DNA of 64,000 nucleotides, from contig NZ_JABEQE010000003.1 in assembly GCF_014174375.1 (NCBI RefSeq), positions 186,001-250,000 of the forward strand, written 5' to 3'. The position numbers and the translations under genes are program-made. The DNA comes from Gluconacetobacter asukensis. GTDB lineage: Bacteria; Pseudomonadota; Alphaproteobacteria; Acetobacterales; Acetobacteraceae. Shown one piece after another: positions 28,075-36,504 of this stretch. Below the pieces are notes generated by a model. The model saw nothing but the letters and a program-made list of their open reading frames with translations. It ran no database searches and was not told the DNA's origin. Every line of letters starts with the position of its first letter. Position 1 is the stretch's first letter.

Positions 28075-28158
28075 GGATCGAGCTTCATGGGGTTTGCGGG
28101 GGGATGGGTCAAGCGTGGCGCCGGTGGGACACCAGTGTGGCATGGATCGGAGGGACGG

Positions 28159-28884
28159 TCAGCCGGGTTCGTAGATCCGTCGTGGCGCGCGGATCAGGGC
28201 CGGCGCGGTCAGGGCCGGAACGCCGGAATAGACGTCCTTGACCGCCTCGATGACGAAGACGCCGCCCAGTTGCGGCAGCAGCATGTGGCCGGCATTTTCG
28301 GCCAGCGTGCCGGCGCGCCGGTGCCGGGCCCCGGGCGGGGGCATGAATAGCGCGCCGTCATGCCGTTCGGCGCACAGGAAGGCCTGCGACAGGCGCCGCG
28401 TGATCTGGCGGGCGGAAAAGGGCTCGCCCTGGCCGAAAGGCGTGCCGTCGGAATGGGCCCACCAGCCGGCGCGGTTGGGCACCACCAGCAGCAGGCGGCC
28501 ATGATCCTTCATGACCTTCCATACCGAGCGGAGGAGGGCGTCGGGTCGTGGGGTGATTTCCAGTGCGTGGACCAGTAATACCCGGTCGAAGGACAGGTCG
28601 GGGAAGGGCAGGCGGTCTTCGGCCGCCAGGCAGTCGCGCACGCCCTCCGGCCTGAAGACGGGGGCGTCGCGGGTGACGGGTGTGTCCATCCGCGCCGAGA
28701 TGCAGGGCGCGCCGTCCGGCCGGGCCCAGAGCGGCAGGAAGGGCAGCGTGTAGCCCAGCCCCAATATCCGGTCGTTGCCTGTATGGGGCCAGAACGCATG
28801 CAGGCGATGCCGCAGCAGCCGGGCGGTGTTCTCGCCCGCGCGGCCGGCATAGAATCTGGCTGCTGTGCAGATATCGTCTTGCAT
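28159..28884 (-). CDS. Class I SAM-dependent methyltransferase
   Basis: A 241-residue protein with a methyltransferase type 11 layout. RILGLGYTLPFLPLWARPDG stands where the SAM-binding loop would be, followed by LPFPDLSFDRVLLVHALE (motif II region) and MKDHGRLLLVVPNRAGWWAH. The glycine-rich SAM loop is degenerate (GLGYTLPF), so activity is not assured. It is divergent from gloB, a pairing seen often in alphaproteobacteria. Its substrate is unknown. Confidence 0.8.
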   Translation of the reverse strand: MQDDICTAARFYAGRAGENTARLLRHRLHAFWPHTGNDRILGLGYTLPFLPLWARPDGAPCISARMDTPVTRDAPVFRPEGVRDCLAAEDRLPFPDLSFDRVLLVHALEITPRPDALLRSVWKVMKDHGRLLLVVPNRAGWWAHSDGTPFGQGEPFSARQITRRLSQAFLCAERHDGALFMPPPGARHRRAGTLAENAGHMLLPQLGGVFVIEAVKDVYSGVPALTAPALIRAPRRIYEPG

Positions 28885-28956
28885 CAGGCCCGATTAGCAC
28901 AAACTGTTGGATAATGGCGGGCCGCCCCGGAACCGCGTAGGAGACGGAGAGAGATC

Positions 28957-29685
28957 ATGGTGCTTGCCATTCACCCGGTGCCGATCCTGGCCGACAATTA
29001 TGCCTGGCTGCTGCGCGACGAGGAAAGCGGTGCCACGGCGCTGGTCGATCCGGCCGAGGAGGCGCCGCTGGTCGCGGCGGTGGAGCAGGCCGGGGGCCGG
29101 CTGGACCAGATTTTCCTGACGCATCATCATGCCGATCATGTGGCGGCGACCGATGCGCTGCGCAAGCGCTACGGTGCGATTGTGACCGGGGCGGCGGCCG
29201 ATGCCTACCGGCTGCCGATGCTGGACCAGGCGGTGAATGACGGCGACGGCGTGACGCTGGGCGGGGCCATCGGCACCGTGATGGAGACGCCGGGCCATAC
29301 GCGCGGGCATATCGCCTATTACTTTCCGCTGACCCCGGCGCTGTTCTGCGGCGACACGCTGTTCAGCCTGGGCTGTGGGCGGCTGTTCGAAGGCACGGCG
29401 GAAGAGATGTTCCAGTCCCTGCGCCGGATCGCCGCCCTGCCGGACGCGACGCTGATCTGCTGCGGGCATGAATATACGCAGTCCAACGCGCGCTTCGCGC
29501 TGGCGGTCGATCCCGACAATGAAGCGTTGCGCGAACGTGCCGCCGAGATCGACAGTCTGCGGGCCGAGGGACGGCCGACCGTGCCGGTGCGGCTGGGGGT
29601 GGAAAAACGCACCAATCCGTTCCTGCGCGCCCCCGACGTGGCGGCGTTCGCACGGCTGCGGCGGGAAAAGGACGGTTTTCGTTAA
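28957..29685 (+). CDS. gloB: Hydroxyacylglutathione hydrolase (glyoxalase II)
   Basis: Metallo-beta-lactamase-fold thioesterase that hydrolyses S-D-lactoylglutathione to D-lactate and glutathione in methylglyoxal detoxification. The metal motif THHHADH is at about residues 56-62, with ETPGHTRGHIAYYF, FCGDTLFSLGCGRLFEG, and the glyoxalase II C-terminal CCGHEYTQSNARFALAVDP. The 242 residues are normal. Its TAA stop shares the sequence TTAA with the stop of the convergent SDR gene. Confidence 0.93.
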   Translation: MVLAIHPVPILADNYAWLLRDEESGATALVDPAEEAPLVAAVEQAGGRLDQIFLTHHHADHVAATDALRKRYGAIVTGAAADAYRLPMLDQAVNDGDGVTLGGAIGTVMETPGHTRGHIAYYFPLTPALFCGDTLFSLGCGRLFEGTAEEMFQSLRRIAALPDATLICCGHEYTQSNARFALAVDPDNEALRERAAEIDSLRAEGRPTVPVRLGVEKRTNPFLRAPDVAAFARLRREKDGFR

Positions 29686-30437
29686 CGGATCGTATAGCCT
29701 CCATCGACGACCAGGTTTTCGCCGTTGACCATCGCGGCGGCGTCGCTGACGAGGTAGGTGACCGCGCAGGCGATCTCGTCGGGCTGGGCGAAGCGGCCGG
29801 TGGGGACCTGGGCGCGGAAGGCGTCGCCGACGGGGCCGGACCAGACCTGCTTGCCGAGTTCGGTTTCGACCACCGTGGGCGAGATGGCGTTGGTCGTGAC
29901 GCCGCGCGGGCCCCATTCGAGGGCGAGGGTCTTTGTCAGGCCGAGGATGCCGGCCTTGCTGGCTGCGTAGGCCGCGTGGCCCTCGAGCGCGACCAGGGCC
30001 GCCTGGGACGCGATATTCACGATCCGGCCGTAGCCGTTGGCGCACATCAGCGGGCCGAGGGCGCGCGCGAAGAGGAACGGCGCGCGCAGATTGATGGACA
30101 GGGTGGTGTCCCAGGCCTGGGTGCTGAGTTCGGCAGCCGGCGCGATCAGCGCGATTCCGGCGTTGTTGATCAGGATGCCGATCTTGCCGGCCTGCGCGAT
30201 GGCTGAGTCGCAGGCGCGGGTGATGGCGGCTTCGTCGGTGACGTCGGCTTCGATGCCGATATGGCCGGACCCGAGGCGGGAGGCGGTCTCCCTGACGGTG
30301 GGGCTGCGGTCGACGAGGCAGAGGCGGGCGCCCTGCTCGGCCAGGCGTTGCGCGATGGCGAGGCCGATGCCCGACGCGCCGCCCGTGACCAGGGCGGTGC
30401 GGTTGCGCAGGGAGAAGAGTTCAGGAAACGGTTTCAT
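29682..30437 (-). CDS. SDR family oxidoreductase, probable polyol (tetritol) dehydrogenase
   Basis: Classical short-chain dehydrogenase, 251 residues. It has the NAD-binding loop TGGASGIG, LINNAG, the catalytic serine (VNIASQAAL) and YAASKAG. Family members beside polyol transporters and DhaK-type kinases oxidise sugar alcohols to ketoses. In characterised D-threitol catabolism an SDR (DthD) makes D-erythrulose, which would then be phosphorylated by the kinase encoded here. That substrate is inferred from context only. It is the last gene of the minus-strand arm (kinase, transporter, SDR). Confidence 0.85.
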   Translation of the reverse strand: MKPFPELFSLRNRTALVTGGASGIGLAIAQRLAEQGARLCLVDRSPTVRETASRLGSGHIGIEADVTDEAAITRACDSAIAQAGKIGILINNAGIALIAPAAELSTQAWDTTLSINLRAPFLFARALGPLMCANGYGRIVNIASQAALVALEGHAAYAASKAGILGLTKTLALEWGPRGVTTNAISPTVVETELGKQVWSGPVGDAFRAQVPTGRFAQPDEIACAVTYLVSDAAAMVNGENLVVDGGYTIR

Positions 30438-30482
30438 GTTCGATTGTCCTTGGTGTGTCTTGAGGGTTCTGGATCGGTCTGT

Positions 30483-31865
30483 TCATTTGGCCAGGCTGGC
30501 GTGGGGCAGGGGGCGGACCGCCGGCGCCCTGGAAGATCGCCTTGCCCGGTCGAGTTCGGCCTGGAGGTCGGGCTCCAGGGTCAGGAACCAGGTCAGGATG
30601 GCGCTGAGCACGTAGATCGCGGCGTAGACCAGCATGACGCCGAAGATCCCGAATGAGGGCTCGACGAGATAGACCACGGCGGGGCCGATCCAGACGCTGG
30701 CGCCGGCGCCGAGATTGAGCAGCGACATGGCGGCGGGTTTGTCGTCCGGCGCGAGGTAGGGCATCAGCGCGGAAAGCGGGACATAGGCGGCCAGCGTCAT
30801 GCCGTAGAGAGCCCCGGCGAACAGGGTCGGCATGATATGCTCGGGGCCGAACCAGGTGGGGCACCAGTAGAGCAGCATGGTGCTGACGGCCGAGCCGATG
30901 CCGCCGCCGATCATCACCGTGCCGCGCCAGCTCAGCCAGTCGCTGAGGATGCCGAACAGCAGGTTCCAGATCACGTTCGAGATGAAGATGGCCTGCAGGA
31001 CCAGCAGCCACTGGCTGAGGGTGAAATGCAGGTCGTGCATGAAATAGATCGGCAGGCAGACGAGGAATCCGAATTCGGCGGAAGTGTCGATGGCGCGGAC
31101 GATGCAGCCGATGCCGACTTTCGGCCGCTGCCAGGCGATGGAGAGCGAGGCGAACAGGGTCCGCAGCGGATGCTTTTCAGCGCCTGGGACATGCTGGTTG
31201 CCGTGGGGTTCGCGGATGCCTCGGAGGGCCATTGCGCCACCCAGGATGACCAGCAGCAGGGCCGTCCATAACGTATGGATTGAGCCGATCCAGGGAATGG
31301 TCGTTCGTGCGAACATCGAGCCCAGCGTGGGCATGCCGCCGGTGAAGCAGAACCAGAACCACCCGACGGCAGAGCCGAGGCGGCGTGGATGGACGGAGGT
31401 GACGACCCAGACCAGGAAGCCGAAGGCGAAGAGCGGGTAGCCGAATCCCCTGATGCCATAGAACAGGATCATCAGCGGGTAGGAGTTGGACGGCAGCGCG
31501 AAGGCCAGGAATCCGACCTGGAAGACGATCCAGATGGCCAGCCCGGTCATCATGACGCGGCGGGCGCCCCACAGGTCGGAAAGTGCGCCGGACAGCCAGG
31601 CGGAGATGGCGGCGCTGAGCCCGTAGATGGTGAAGAGCAGGGCGACATCATGTTCCGTCAGGCCCGTGCTGACGAGATAGGAGGAAAGATAGCCGCTTTC
31701 CACGCCGTCGCCGGACATGAAGATCAGCAGGCCGATGAAGCCCCATGCGAGTGATGGCGGCATGCCGATGCCGAGAAGCAGGCGCCCGATCGCCGTGCGC
31801 GGACGTTCCTCGGCGGGGATTTCGTCCTGGGGACGAACGGGATATGTCGTGATGGTTCCAGCCAT
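30483..31865 (-). CDS. MFS transporter, polyol permease (RbtT/DalT-like)
   Basis: Twelve-helix major facilitator of 460 residues. The loop between helices 2 and 3, GALSDLWGARRVMMTGL, carries the MFS signature, and SGDGVESGYLSSYLV is characteristic of the ribitol/arabitol permease group. It probably imports the sugar alcohol used by the neighbouring dehydrogenase and kinase by proton symport. The start follows GGGGCAACAAAA. Confidence 0.83.
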   Translation of the reverse strand: MAGTITTYPVRPQDEIPAEERPRTAIGRLLLGIGMPPSLAWGFIGLLIFMSGDGVESGYLSSYLVSTGLTEHDVALLFTIYGLSAAISAWLSGALSDLWGARRVMMTGLAIWIVFQVGFLAFALPSNSYPLMILFYGIRGFGYPLFAFGFLVWVVTSVHPRRLGSAVGWFWFCFTGGMPTLGSMFARTTIPWIGSIHTLWTALLLVILGGAMALRGIREPHGNQHVPGAEKHPLRTLFASLSIAWQRPKVGIGCIVRAIDTSAEFGFLVCLPIYFMHDLHFTLSQWLLVLQAIFISNVIWNLLFGILSDWLSWRGTVMIGGGIGSAVSTMLLYWCPTWFGPEHIMPTLFAGALYGMTLAAYVPLSALMPYLAPDDKPAAMSLLNLGAGASVWIGPAVVYLVEPSFGIFGVMLVYAAIYVLSAILTWFLTLEPDLQAELDRARRSSRAPAVRPLPHASLAK

Positions 31866-31999
31866 TTTTGTTGCCCCGGTTTGGTGGCCCGCAGGCGTGG
31901 GCGCCCGCGGGCCGTGAAGGCATTCTTTTTTTATTTATGGTGACTGTATCGTCGGTATTTCTTGTTTTTTTGGTCCCTTTGGGCGTTCGGAGCCGCCCT
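31866..31999 (-). other. Kinase-transporter spacer with a strong hairpin
   Basis: A 134-base spacer inside the minus-strand operon. It holds a very stable hairpin: GGCCCGC (31887-31893) pairs with GCGGGCC (31908-31914), and GGCG with CGCC inside, around a 4-base loop. A T-rich stretch (31921-31975) lies on the kinase side. The hairpin could separate kinase expression from transporter expression by RNA processing or attenuation; no T run follows it on the minus strand. Confidence 0.5.
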
Positions 32000-33772
32000 T
32001 CAGGCTGGGTCGATTTTTGCCAGTTCTTCCGCCATCGTCTGCAGGATCAGGCAGCAGGAGGTCGCGCCGGCATCGAGGACGCCGCGCGAGCGCTCGCCGA
32101 GGCGGCTGGCGCGGCCGATGCGGGCGACGAGGTTGATGGTGGAATCGCGGCCTTTCTCGGCGGCGGCCGAGGTGGCGGCCAGGGCGGCTTTCAGCCCCTG
32201 TGCTTCGGCGGCGTGGCAGGCCCGGACGGCGGGGACGAGCGTGTCCATGAGCGTCTTGTCGCCGACATCGGCATTGCCCAGCGAGCGGATGCCGGCCTCG
32301 GCGCCGTCGAGCATGAGGCCGAATACCTTGGCGTCGATATAATCGGTGTTGGCGAGCGGCAGGGCCATGCCGGCGAAGAAGCGCCCATAGAGCGGGCCCA
32401 TCGACCCGCCGATTCCGGCCAGGAGGGCGTCGGACAGGATCTGCAGGGCTTCCTGGAGCGGTGGCGGGTTGGCGCCGAGCGCCTGGCCGCAGCGTTCGAA
32501 CCCCTTGGCCATGTTGATGCCGTGGTCGCCGTCGCCGATCTTGCCGTCGATTTCGCTCAGCCAGTCCCGGGCGCCGACGATCGCGTCGATCAGGGCGGGG
32601 ATGACGGATCTGGTATCCGTTACGGGAATACCCTTGCCGGCGCTGTATTTTTCGGCGGTGAAGACATTTTCGACATCGGCCTGCGTCGCGGCGGCGATGG
32701 CGGGGGCTTCGACCGGTGGCGCCGTGTAGAAGGTGCCGATGCGGGTGAGGCCGATCGAGTGGGTGGGGTGGGACATCAGCCGGTCCAGCTCCGCATCGAG
32801 CTTCATGACCGTCAGGGTCGCGCCCTTCATTTCCAGCGAGGTGAAGAAATTGCCGACGAAACTGTGCCGGATTTCGATCCCGCGCTCTTTCATGATCTCC
32901 GCCACGTCGGCGAAGAGCACATAGAGTTCGATGATCGGGGTCGCGCCCAGGCCGGAGAGGAGGACGACGACATCGTCACCGGCCGAGAAGGGCAGGTCGC
33001 CCAGCACATGGTCGCACATCATGCGCGCGATCTCGTGCGAGCGTTCGAGCGGGCGCACTTCGACGCCCGGTTCGCCGTGATGCCCGATGCCGACTTCCAT
33101 GGTCCCGGCGTCGATGGTGAAGTTCGGGTGGCCGTTGGCGACGATCGTGCAGGGCGACAGGCCGACCCCGATGGAGCGGGTGTTGTCGATGGCCTTCTGC
33201 GCGGCCGCCAGGACCTCCTCGAGCGAGCCGCCTTCTTCCGCGCGGGCACCGCCGGCCTTCCACATCAGGATTTCGCCGGCGACGCCGCGCCGGCGGCCGG
33301 CATCGCCCCTGGGCGCGGAGGCGACGTCGTCATTCGCGACGACCGATCCGACCGTGATGCCTTCCCTGGCGGCGTCGCTCATGGCGAGGCGCACATTCAT
33401 GGTGTCGCCGGCATAATTGCCGAACAGGCAGGCGACGCCCGCCCCCATGTCGGCGACGCGCATGGCATCCAGGAAGCTCGCGGCGGTGGGGGACGAGAAG
33501 ATCTCGCCGATGGCGGCGGCATCGAGCATGCCGGTGCCCACGTACCCGAGGAAGGCCGGCTCGTGACCCGAGCCGCCGCCCGTGATGACGCCGACTTTCC
33601 GGACCGGGCTGCCTTCGCGGCGGCGGACGACGCGCGGATTGTCGGTCGCGGCCAGGATGTTCGGGTGGGCGAGCAGATACCCGCGGACGGCATCTTCGAC
33701 GATGTGGTCTGGACTGTTGAAGATGCGGTCCAGCTTGGGAATGGAGCGGGACTTGGGATCGATAGTGTTCAT
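32000..33772 (-). CDS. Fused DhaK-DhaL kinase (ATP-dependent dihydroxyacetone/tetrulose kinase)
   Basis: ATP-dependent ketose kinase of 590 residues. The N-terminal DhaK domain contains GVITGGGSGHEPAFLGYVG and the substrate-binding histidine region VGIGHHGEPGVE. The C-terminal DhaL domain contains the Mg-ATP motif KIGDGDHGINMAKGF and GGSMGPLYGRFFAGM. The organisation matches single-chain dihydroxyacetone kinases and the erythrulose kinases DerK/LerK. With an SDR and an RpiB-like isomerase alongside, phosphorylation of an erythrulose to its 4-phosphate fits best; dihydroxyacetone is the alternative. A GGGGAAAT ribosome site precedes the ATG. Confidence 0.9.
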   Translation of the reverse strand: MNTIDPKSRSIPKLDRIFNSPDHIVEDAVRGYLLAHPNILAATDNPRVVRRREGSPVRKVGVITGGGSGHEPAFLGYVGTGMLDAAAIGEIFSSPTAASFLDAMRVADMGAGVACLFGNYAGDTMNVRLAMSDAAREGITVGSVVANDDVASAPRGDAGRRRGVAGEILMWKAGGARAEEGGSLEEVLAAAQKAIDNTRSIGVGLSPCTIVANGHPNFTIDAGTMEVGIGHHGEPGVEVRPLERSHEIARMMCDHVLGDLPFSAGDDVVVLLSGLGATPIIELYVLFADVAEIMKERGIEIRHSFVGNFFTSLEMKGATLTVMKLDAELDRLMSHPTHSIGLTRIGTFYTAPPVEAPAIAAATQADVENVFTAEKYSAGKGIPVTDTRSVIPALIDAIVGARDWLSEIDGKIGDGDHGINMAKGFERCGQALGANPPPLQEALQILSDALLAGIGGSMGPLYGRFFAGMALPLANTDYIDAKVFGLMLDGAEAGIRSLGNADVGDKTLMDTLVPAVRACHAAEAQGLKAALAATSAAAEKGRDSTINLVARIGRASRLGERSRGVLDAGATSCCLILQTMAEELAKIDPA

Positions 33773-33851
33773 GGGATTTCCCCGGGCTCGCGGGCGGTAT
33801 GGGCCGCCCTGTCGTTTTTATGCGGATGGACCTGAACGAAACATTGGAATC

Positions 33852-33867
33852 AGGAACATTTGTTCAA
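33852..33867. promoter_or_regulatory. Operator-like palindrome 1 (kinase side)
   Basis: AGGAACATTTGTTCAA is an imperfect palindrome around a central TT. It follows the same pattern, TTGnACA-TT-TGTnCAA, as the site at 33993. It lies 80 bases upstream of the kinase start. SorC-type regulators bind such palindromes, and a SorC gene lies in the island; binding is inferred. Confidence 0.6.
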
Positions 33868-33992
33868 GGCGTGGTATGGTCCGGCTGATGGGCCTTGTGG
33901 GTGTTTTGGCGATTAACGCATAGTTTTGGGTGGGAACGGTATCACTAATCTGTGAATATGGCGCCAACGCCCCGGATCTCGGTCCTTGCGTC

Positions 33993-34027
33993 TTGAACAT
34001 TTGTGCAATTTGATTTGCATTTGTGTA
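33993..34027. promoter_or_regulatory. Operator-like palindromes 2 and 3 (rpiB/sorC side)
   Basis: TTGAACATTTGTGCAA (33993-34008) is symmetrical except at one position and matches palindrome 1. A weaker relative sharing CATTTGTG lies exactly 20 bases further on (34012-34027), about two helical turns away. They overlap the best promoter candidate for the plus-strand arm, so autoregulation by the SorC protein is likely. Confidence 0.6.
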
Positions 34028-34119
34028 GTGGCCCGCGCAGTCTCCGCAAGACGCGGGGTCGGTTGCCGCTCCTGAAACGGGACGTCAGGCATCGGCGCGC
34101 GAGCGTTAAGGAGGACGGG

Positions 34120-34569
34120 ATGAGAATCGCCATCGGCTGCGACGAGGCGGCCACCACACTCAAGGACATCATCAGGCTCGCCGTGACGGAGGATGGGCAT
34201 GACGTCACCGATTACGGGACGTTCGGGGCCGAGCCTGTGCTCTACCCGGATGTCGCGGTCGCGGTCGCGAAGGCGATCATGGCGGGGAAGCATGATCGCG
34301 GCATCCTGCTGTGCGGGACCGGGATCGGGGTTGCGATCAGCGCCAACAAAGTGCCGGGCATTCGGGCCGCGCAGACCCATGACACCTATTCCGCCGAGCG
34401 GGCCATGAAGAGCAACAACGCGCAGATCATCACGCTCGGCGCCCGGGTCATCGGGCCGGAGCTTGCCAAGTGTATCGTGCGTGCGTACCTGTTATCCGAG
34501 TTCGGCAATGGGGCATCGGCGGAGAAGGTCGATCGCATTGCGTATTATGAGGGCCTTCTTCCAGCATGA
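34120..34569 (+). CDS. RpiB/LacAB family sugar-phosphate isomerase
   Basis: A 149-residue isomerase of the ribose-5-phosphate isomerase B family: MRIAIGCDEAATTLKD, YPDVAVAVAKAI, GILLCGTGIGVAISANKVPG, and SNNAQIITLGARVIGPELAK. Besides ribose 5-phosphate isomerases, this family includes D-erythrulose-4-phosphate isomerases (DerI/EryI) that yield erythrose 4-phosphate. Placement beside a DhaK-type kinase and polyol SDR favours that role. A strong AAGGAGG site precedes the ATG. The sorC gene follows after four bases. Confidence 0.88.
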   Translation: MRIAIGCDEAATTLKDIIRLAVTEDGHDVTDYGTFGAEPVLYPDVAVAVAKAIMAGKHDRGILLCGTGIGVAISANKVPGIRAAQTHDTYSAERAMKSNNAQIITLGARVIGPELAKCIVRAYLLSEFGNGASAEKVDRIAYYEGLLPA

Positions 34570-34573
34570 ACGC

Positions 34574-35638
34574 ATGAGGGACGAGTCTGACTGCCCGGAC
34601 GGCGCGCCATCGCCCCAGGCCCCTGACGAGGGGGCGCGGGGCAATGGAGAAGCGCGCCGGAGCACGCGCGCGGACATCTCGCCCGAGCAGCTGACGGAGA
34701 TCGCGGCCCTTTATTATCTGGAGCAGGTGACGCAGGAAGAACTGTCGCGGCGTTTCGCGCTCTCGCGGCCCACGATCAGCAAGCTGCTGAAACGGGCGCG
34801 GGAAGAGGGGATCGTCGAGATCCGGGTGCGGACGCGGCCGGCCGCGTCGGCGGAGCTGGAGCAGGAATTCCGCAGGCGCTTCAGGATCGAGCGGCTGCTG
34901 ACGGCGGTGGAGCAGCGCGACCCGGATGCGCAGCGGGACGGTGTTGCCGCGTTGCTAGCGTCTCATCTGGAAAACATTCTGCGCGACGAGATGATCGTGG
35001 CGGTCGGGATGGGCCGCAATGTGGCGGCCATTGCCGACCAGGTGGGCACGCAGGTCGCGCGGGAGATCGTGTTCGTCTCGGCGATCGGCGGGTCGACGCG
35101 CGCGGGCGAATATATGAGTTCCGACCATATCTGCCGGCGGCTGGCGGCCCGGTTCGGCGGGGAGAGCGAGACGCTCTATGCGCCGGCGCTGGTGGCGGAC
35201 CCGGAGATCCGGCGGGCGCTGATGCAGAACGAGGTGGTGCGGCGCACGCTGCACCGGGCGCAGAGGGCCGACGTGGCGCTGATCGGGATCGGCGATGTCA
35301 GCGAGGAGAGCAACATGGTCCGCATGGGCTGGTTCTCGCCCCAGGAGGTGGCGGCGGCCAAGCTGGCGGGCACGGTCGGCGACATGATGGGATATGATTT
35401 CATCACCGTCGACGGCCAGGCGGCCGATGTTCCGATGCAGGGGCGGGTGATCGGACTGTCGCTGGACGATCTGCGGCGGATTCCCAATGTCGTGGCGATT
35501 GCCAGCGAGAGTTCGAAACTCGTGGCCATCATGGCCGCGTTGCGCACGGGCACGATCACGACGCTGGCGACGACGGAGACGATCGCACGCGATATTCTCC
35601 GCCTCGATGGGGAGAGCGATCCTGTTCGTGCCCGTTGA
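34574..35638 (+). CDS. SorC/DeoR-type transcriptional regulator with sugar-binding domain
   Basis: A 354-residue regulator. An N-terminal helix-turn-helix (LYYLEQVTQEELSRRFALSR, PTISKLLKRAREEGIVEI) is followed by a SorC sugar-binding domain (VGMGRNVAAIADQV, VSAIGGST, LIGIGDVSEES, and a C-terminal TGTITTLATTETIARDIL). SorC effectors are phosphorylated sugars, so a tetrulose phosphate is a plausible inducer. It probably acts on the palindromes in 33852-34027. The ATG at 34574 lacks a clear ribosome site; an in-frame ATG at 34547 inside the rpiB-like gene is the alternative. Confidence 0.87.
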   Translation: MRDESDCPDGAPSPQAPDEGARGNGEARRSTRADISPEQLTEIAALYYLEQVTQEELSRRFALSRPTISKLLKRAREEGIVEIRVRTRPAASAELEQEFRRRFRIERLLTAVEQRDPDAQRDGVAALLASHLENILRDEMIVAVGMGRNVAAIADQVGTQVAREIVFVSAIGGSTRAGEYMSSDHICRRLAARFGGESETLYAPALVADPEIRRALMQNEVVRRTLHRAQRADVALIGIGDVSEESNMVRMGWFSPQEVAAAKLAGTVGDMMGYDFITVDGQAADVPMQGRVIGLSLDDLRRIPNVVAIASESSKLVAIMAALRTGTITTLATTETIARDILRLDGESDPVRAR

Positions 35639-35686
35639 TTGTGCCGGTCGCCGGTGTGCGACGGACTGCCGGAGGATAGCCGTCCG

Positions 35687-36283
35687 ATGAAGCTCTATCA
35701 CGCCCCGCTGAGCCCCTATGCGCGCAAGGTGCGGGCCGCCGCGATCCTGCTCGGGCTGGAGGCGCGCGTGACCGAAATTGCGGTGCGGGTTTCGGACTCG
35801 CCGCCTGCCGTGCTGGCGGCGAACCCGCTTTGCAAGATCCCGACCCTGGAACTGCCGGATGGCGAGGGCGTGTACGACAGCCGGGTGATCGTGGATTATC
35901 TGGACGGGCTGGCCGGAGGCGGGCGGCTGGTCCCTGCCGGGGGCGAGGCGCGCCGGCGGGTGCTGCGGATGCAGGCGCTGGGCGATGGGCTGGCCGATGC
36001 CGCGATCCTGGTCCGGACGCTGATCCCCGCCGGGCTGGCCCACGACCATCCGCTGGTCCAGCGCCAGCTTGCGGCGGTCAGGCGCAGCCTGGACCGGCTG
36101 GAAAGCGAGCCGCCCGCGCTGGAGCCGATCGATATCGGCGGCCTGTCGGTGGCGTGTGCGCTGGGATATCTGGATGTACGCTTCGCCGATGATCCGTGGC
36201 GGCTGGACCGTCCGGCGCTGGCGGCCTGGTACGAGGCGGCCTGCCGGCTGCCGTGCCTGGCCCGGACGGCGGTCACCTTATAA
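35687..36283 (+). CDS. Glutathione S-transferase family protein
   Basis: A 198-residue GST. The thioredoxin-like N-terminal domain reads MKLYHAPLSPYARKVRAAA, with the cis-proline NPLCKIPTLELPDG and the glutathione gamma-Glu site YDSRVIVDYLD. The C-terminal domain is helical with GLSVACALGYLDVRF. Its substrate is unknown. GGAGGA at 35671-35676 sets the start. It follows sorC by 48 bases but need not belong to the island. Confidence 0.88.
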   Translation: MKLYHAPLSPYARKVRAAAILLGLEARVTEIAVRVSDSPPAVLAANPLCKIPTLELPDGEGVYDSRVIVDYLDGLAGGGRLVPAGGEARRRVLRMQALGDGLADAAILVRTLIPAGLAHDHPLVQRQLAAVRRSLDRLESEPPALEPIDIGGLSVACALGYLDVRFADDPWRLDRPALAAWYEAACRLPCLARTAVTL

Positions 36284-36504
36284 TCCGATCGGGGCGGGCA
36301 CTGCCGGGCCGCCGGCGCGTTAGGCGTTGCGGGCGCGCGGCCTGTGCATCGGATAGGCGGTCATGCTACGGTTTTCGACCCTGTTGCCGATATCCGGGTG
36401 GTCGTCCTGCGATTGCCTTGGGTGGATGTCATTTTCGTGTTGTCTCGCCGGAGCTTGCACGGCGGTTCGTTTCATGCCCCGGCCACCCGCCGGCCCAGCC
36501 GTTG

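Larger units (their letters stand above)
33773..34119. promoter_or_regulatory. Divergent control region of the tetritol-type island
   Basis: 347 bases between the kinase operon (minus) and the rpiB-like/sorC operon (plus), more AT-rich than the surrounding sequence. It holds three related palindromic sites, listed separately. A possible plus-strand promoter is TTGTGC (34001-34006), a 17-base spacer and TGTAGT (34024-34029), overlapping the two plus-side sites. AAGGAGG at 34108-34114 is the rpiB-like ribosome site. I see no gene here. Confidence 0.6.

Noticed and set aside
28159-28884. A role for the methyltransferase in phospholipid N-methylation (PmtA), given psd upstream
   Set aside because: The sequence lacks a clear PmtA-type SAM motif and the gene is commonly paired with gloB; the context is not enough.
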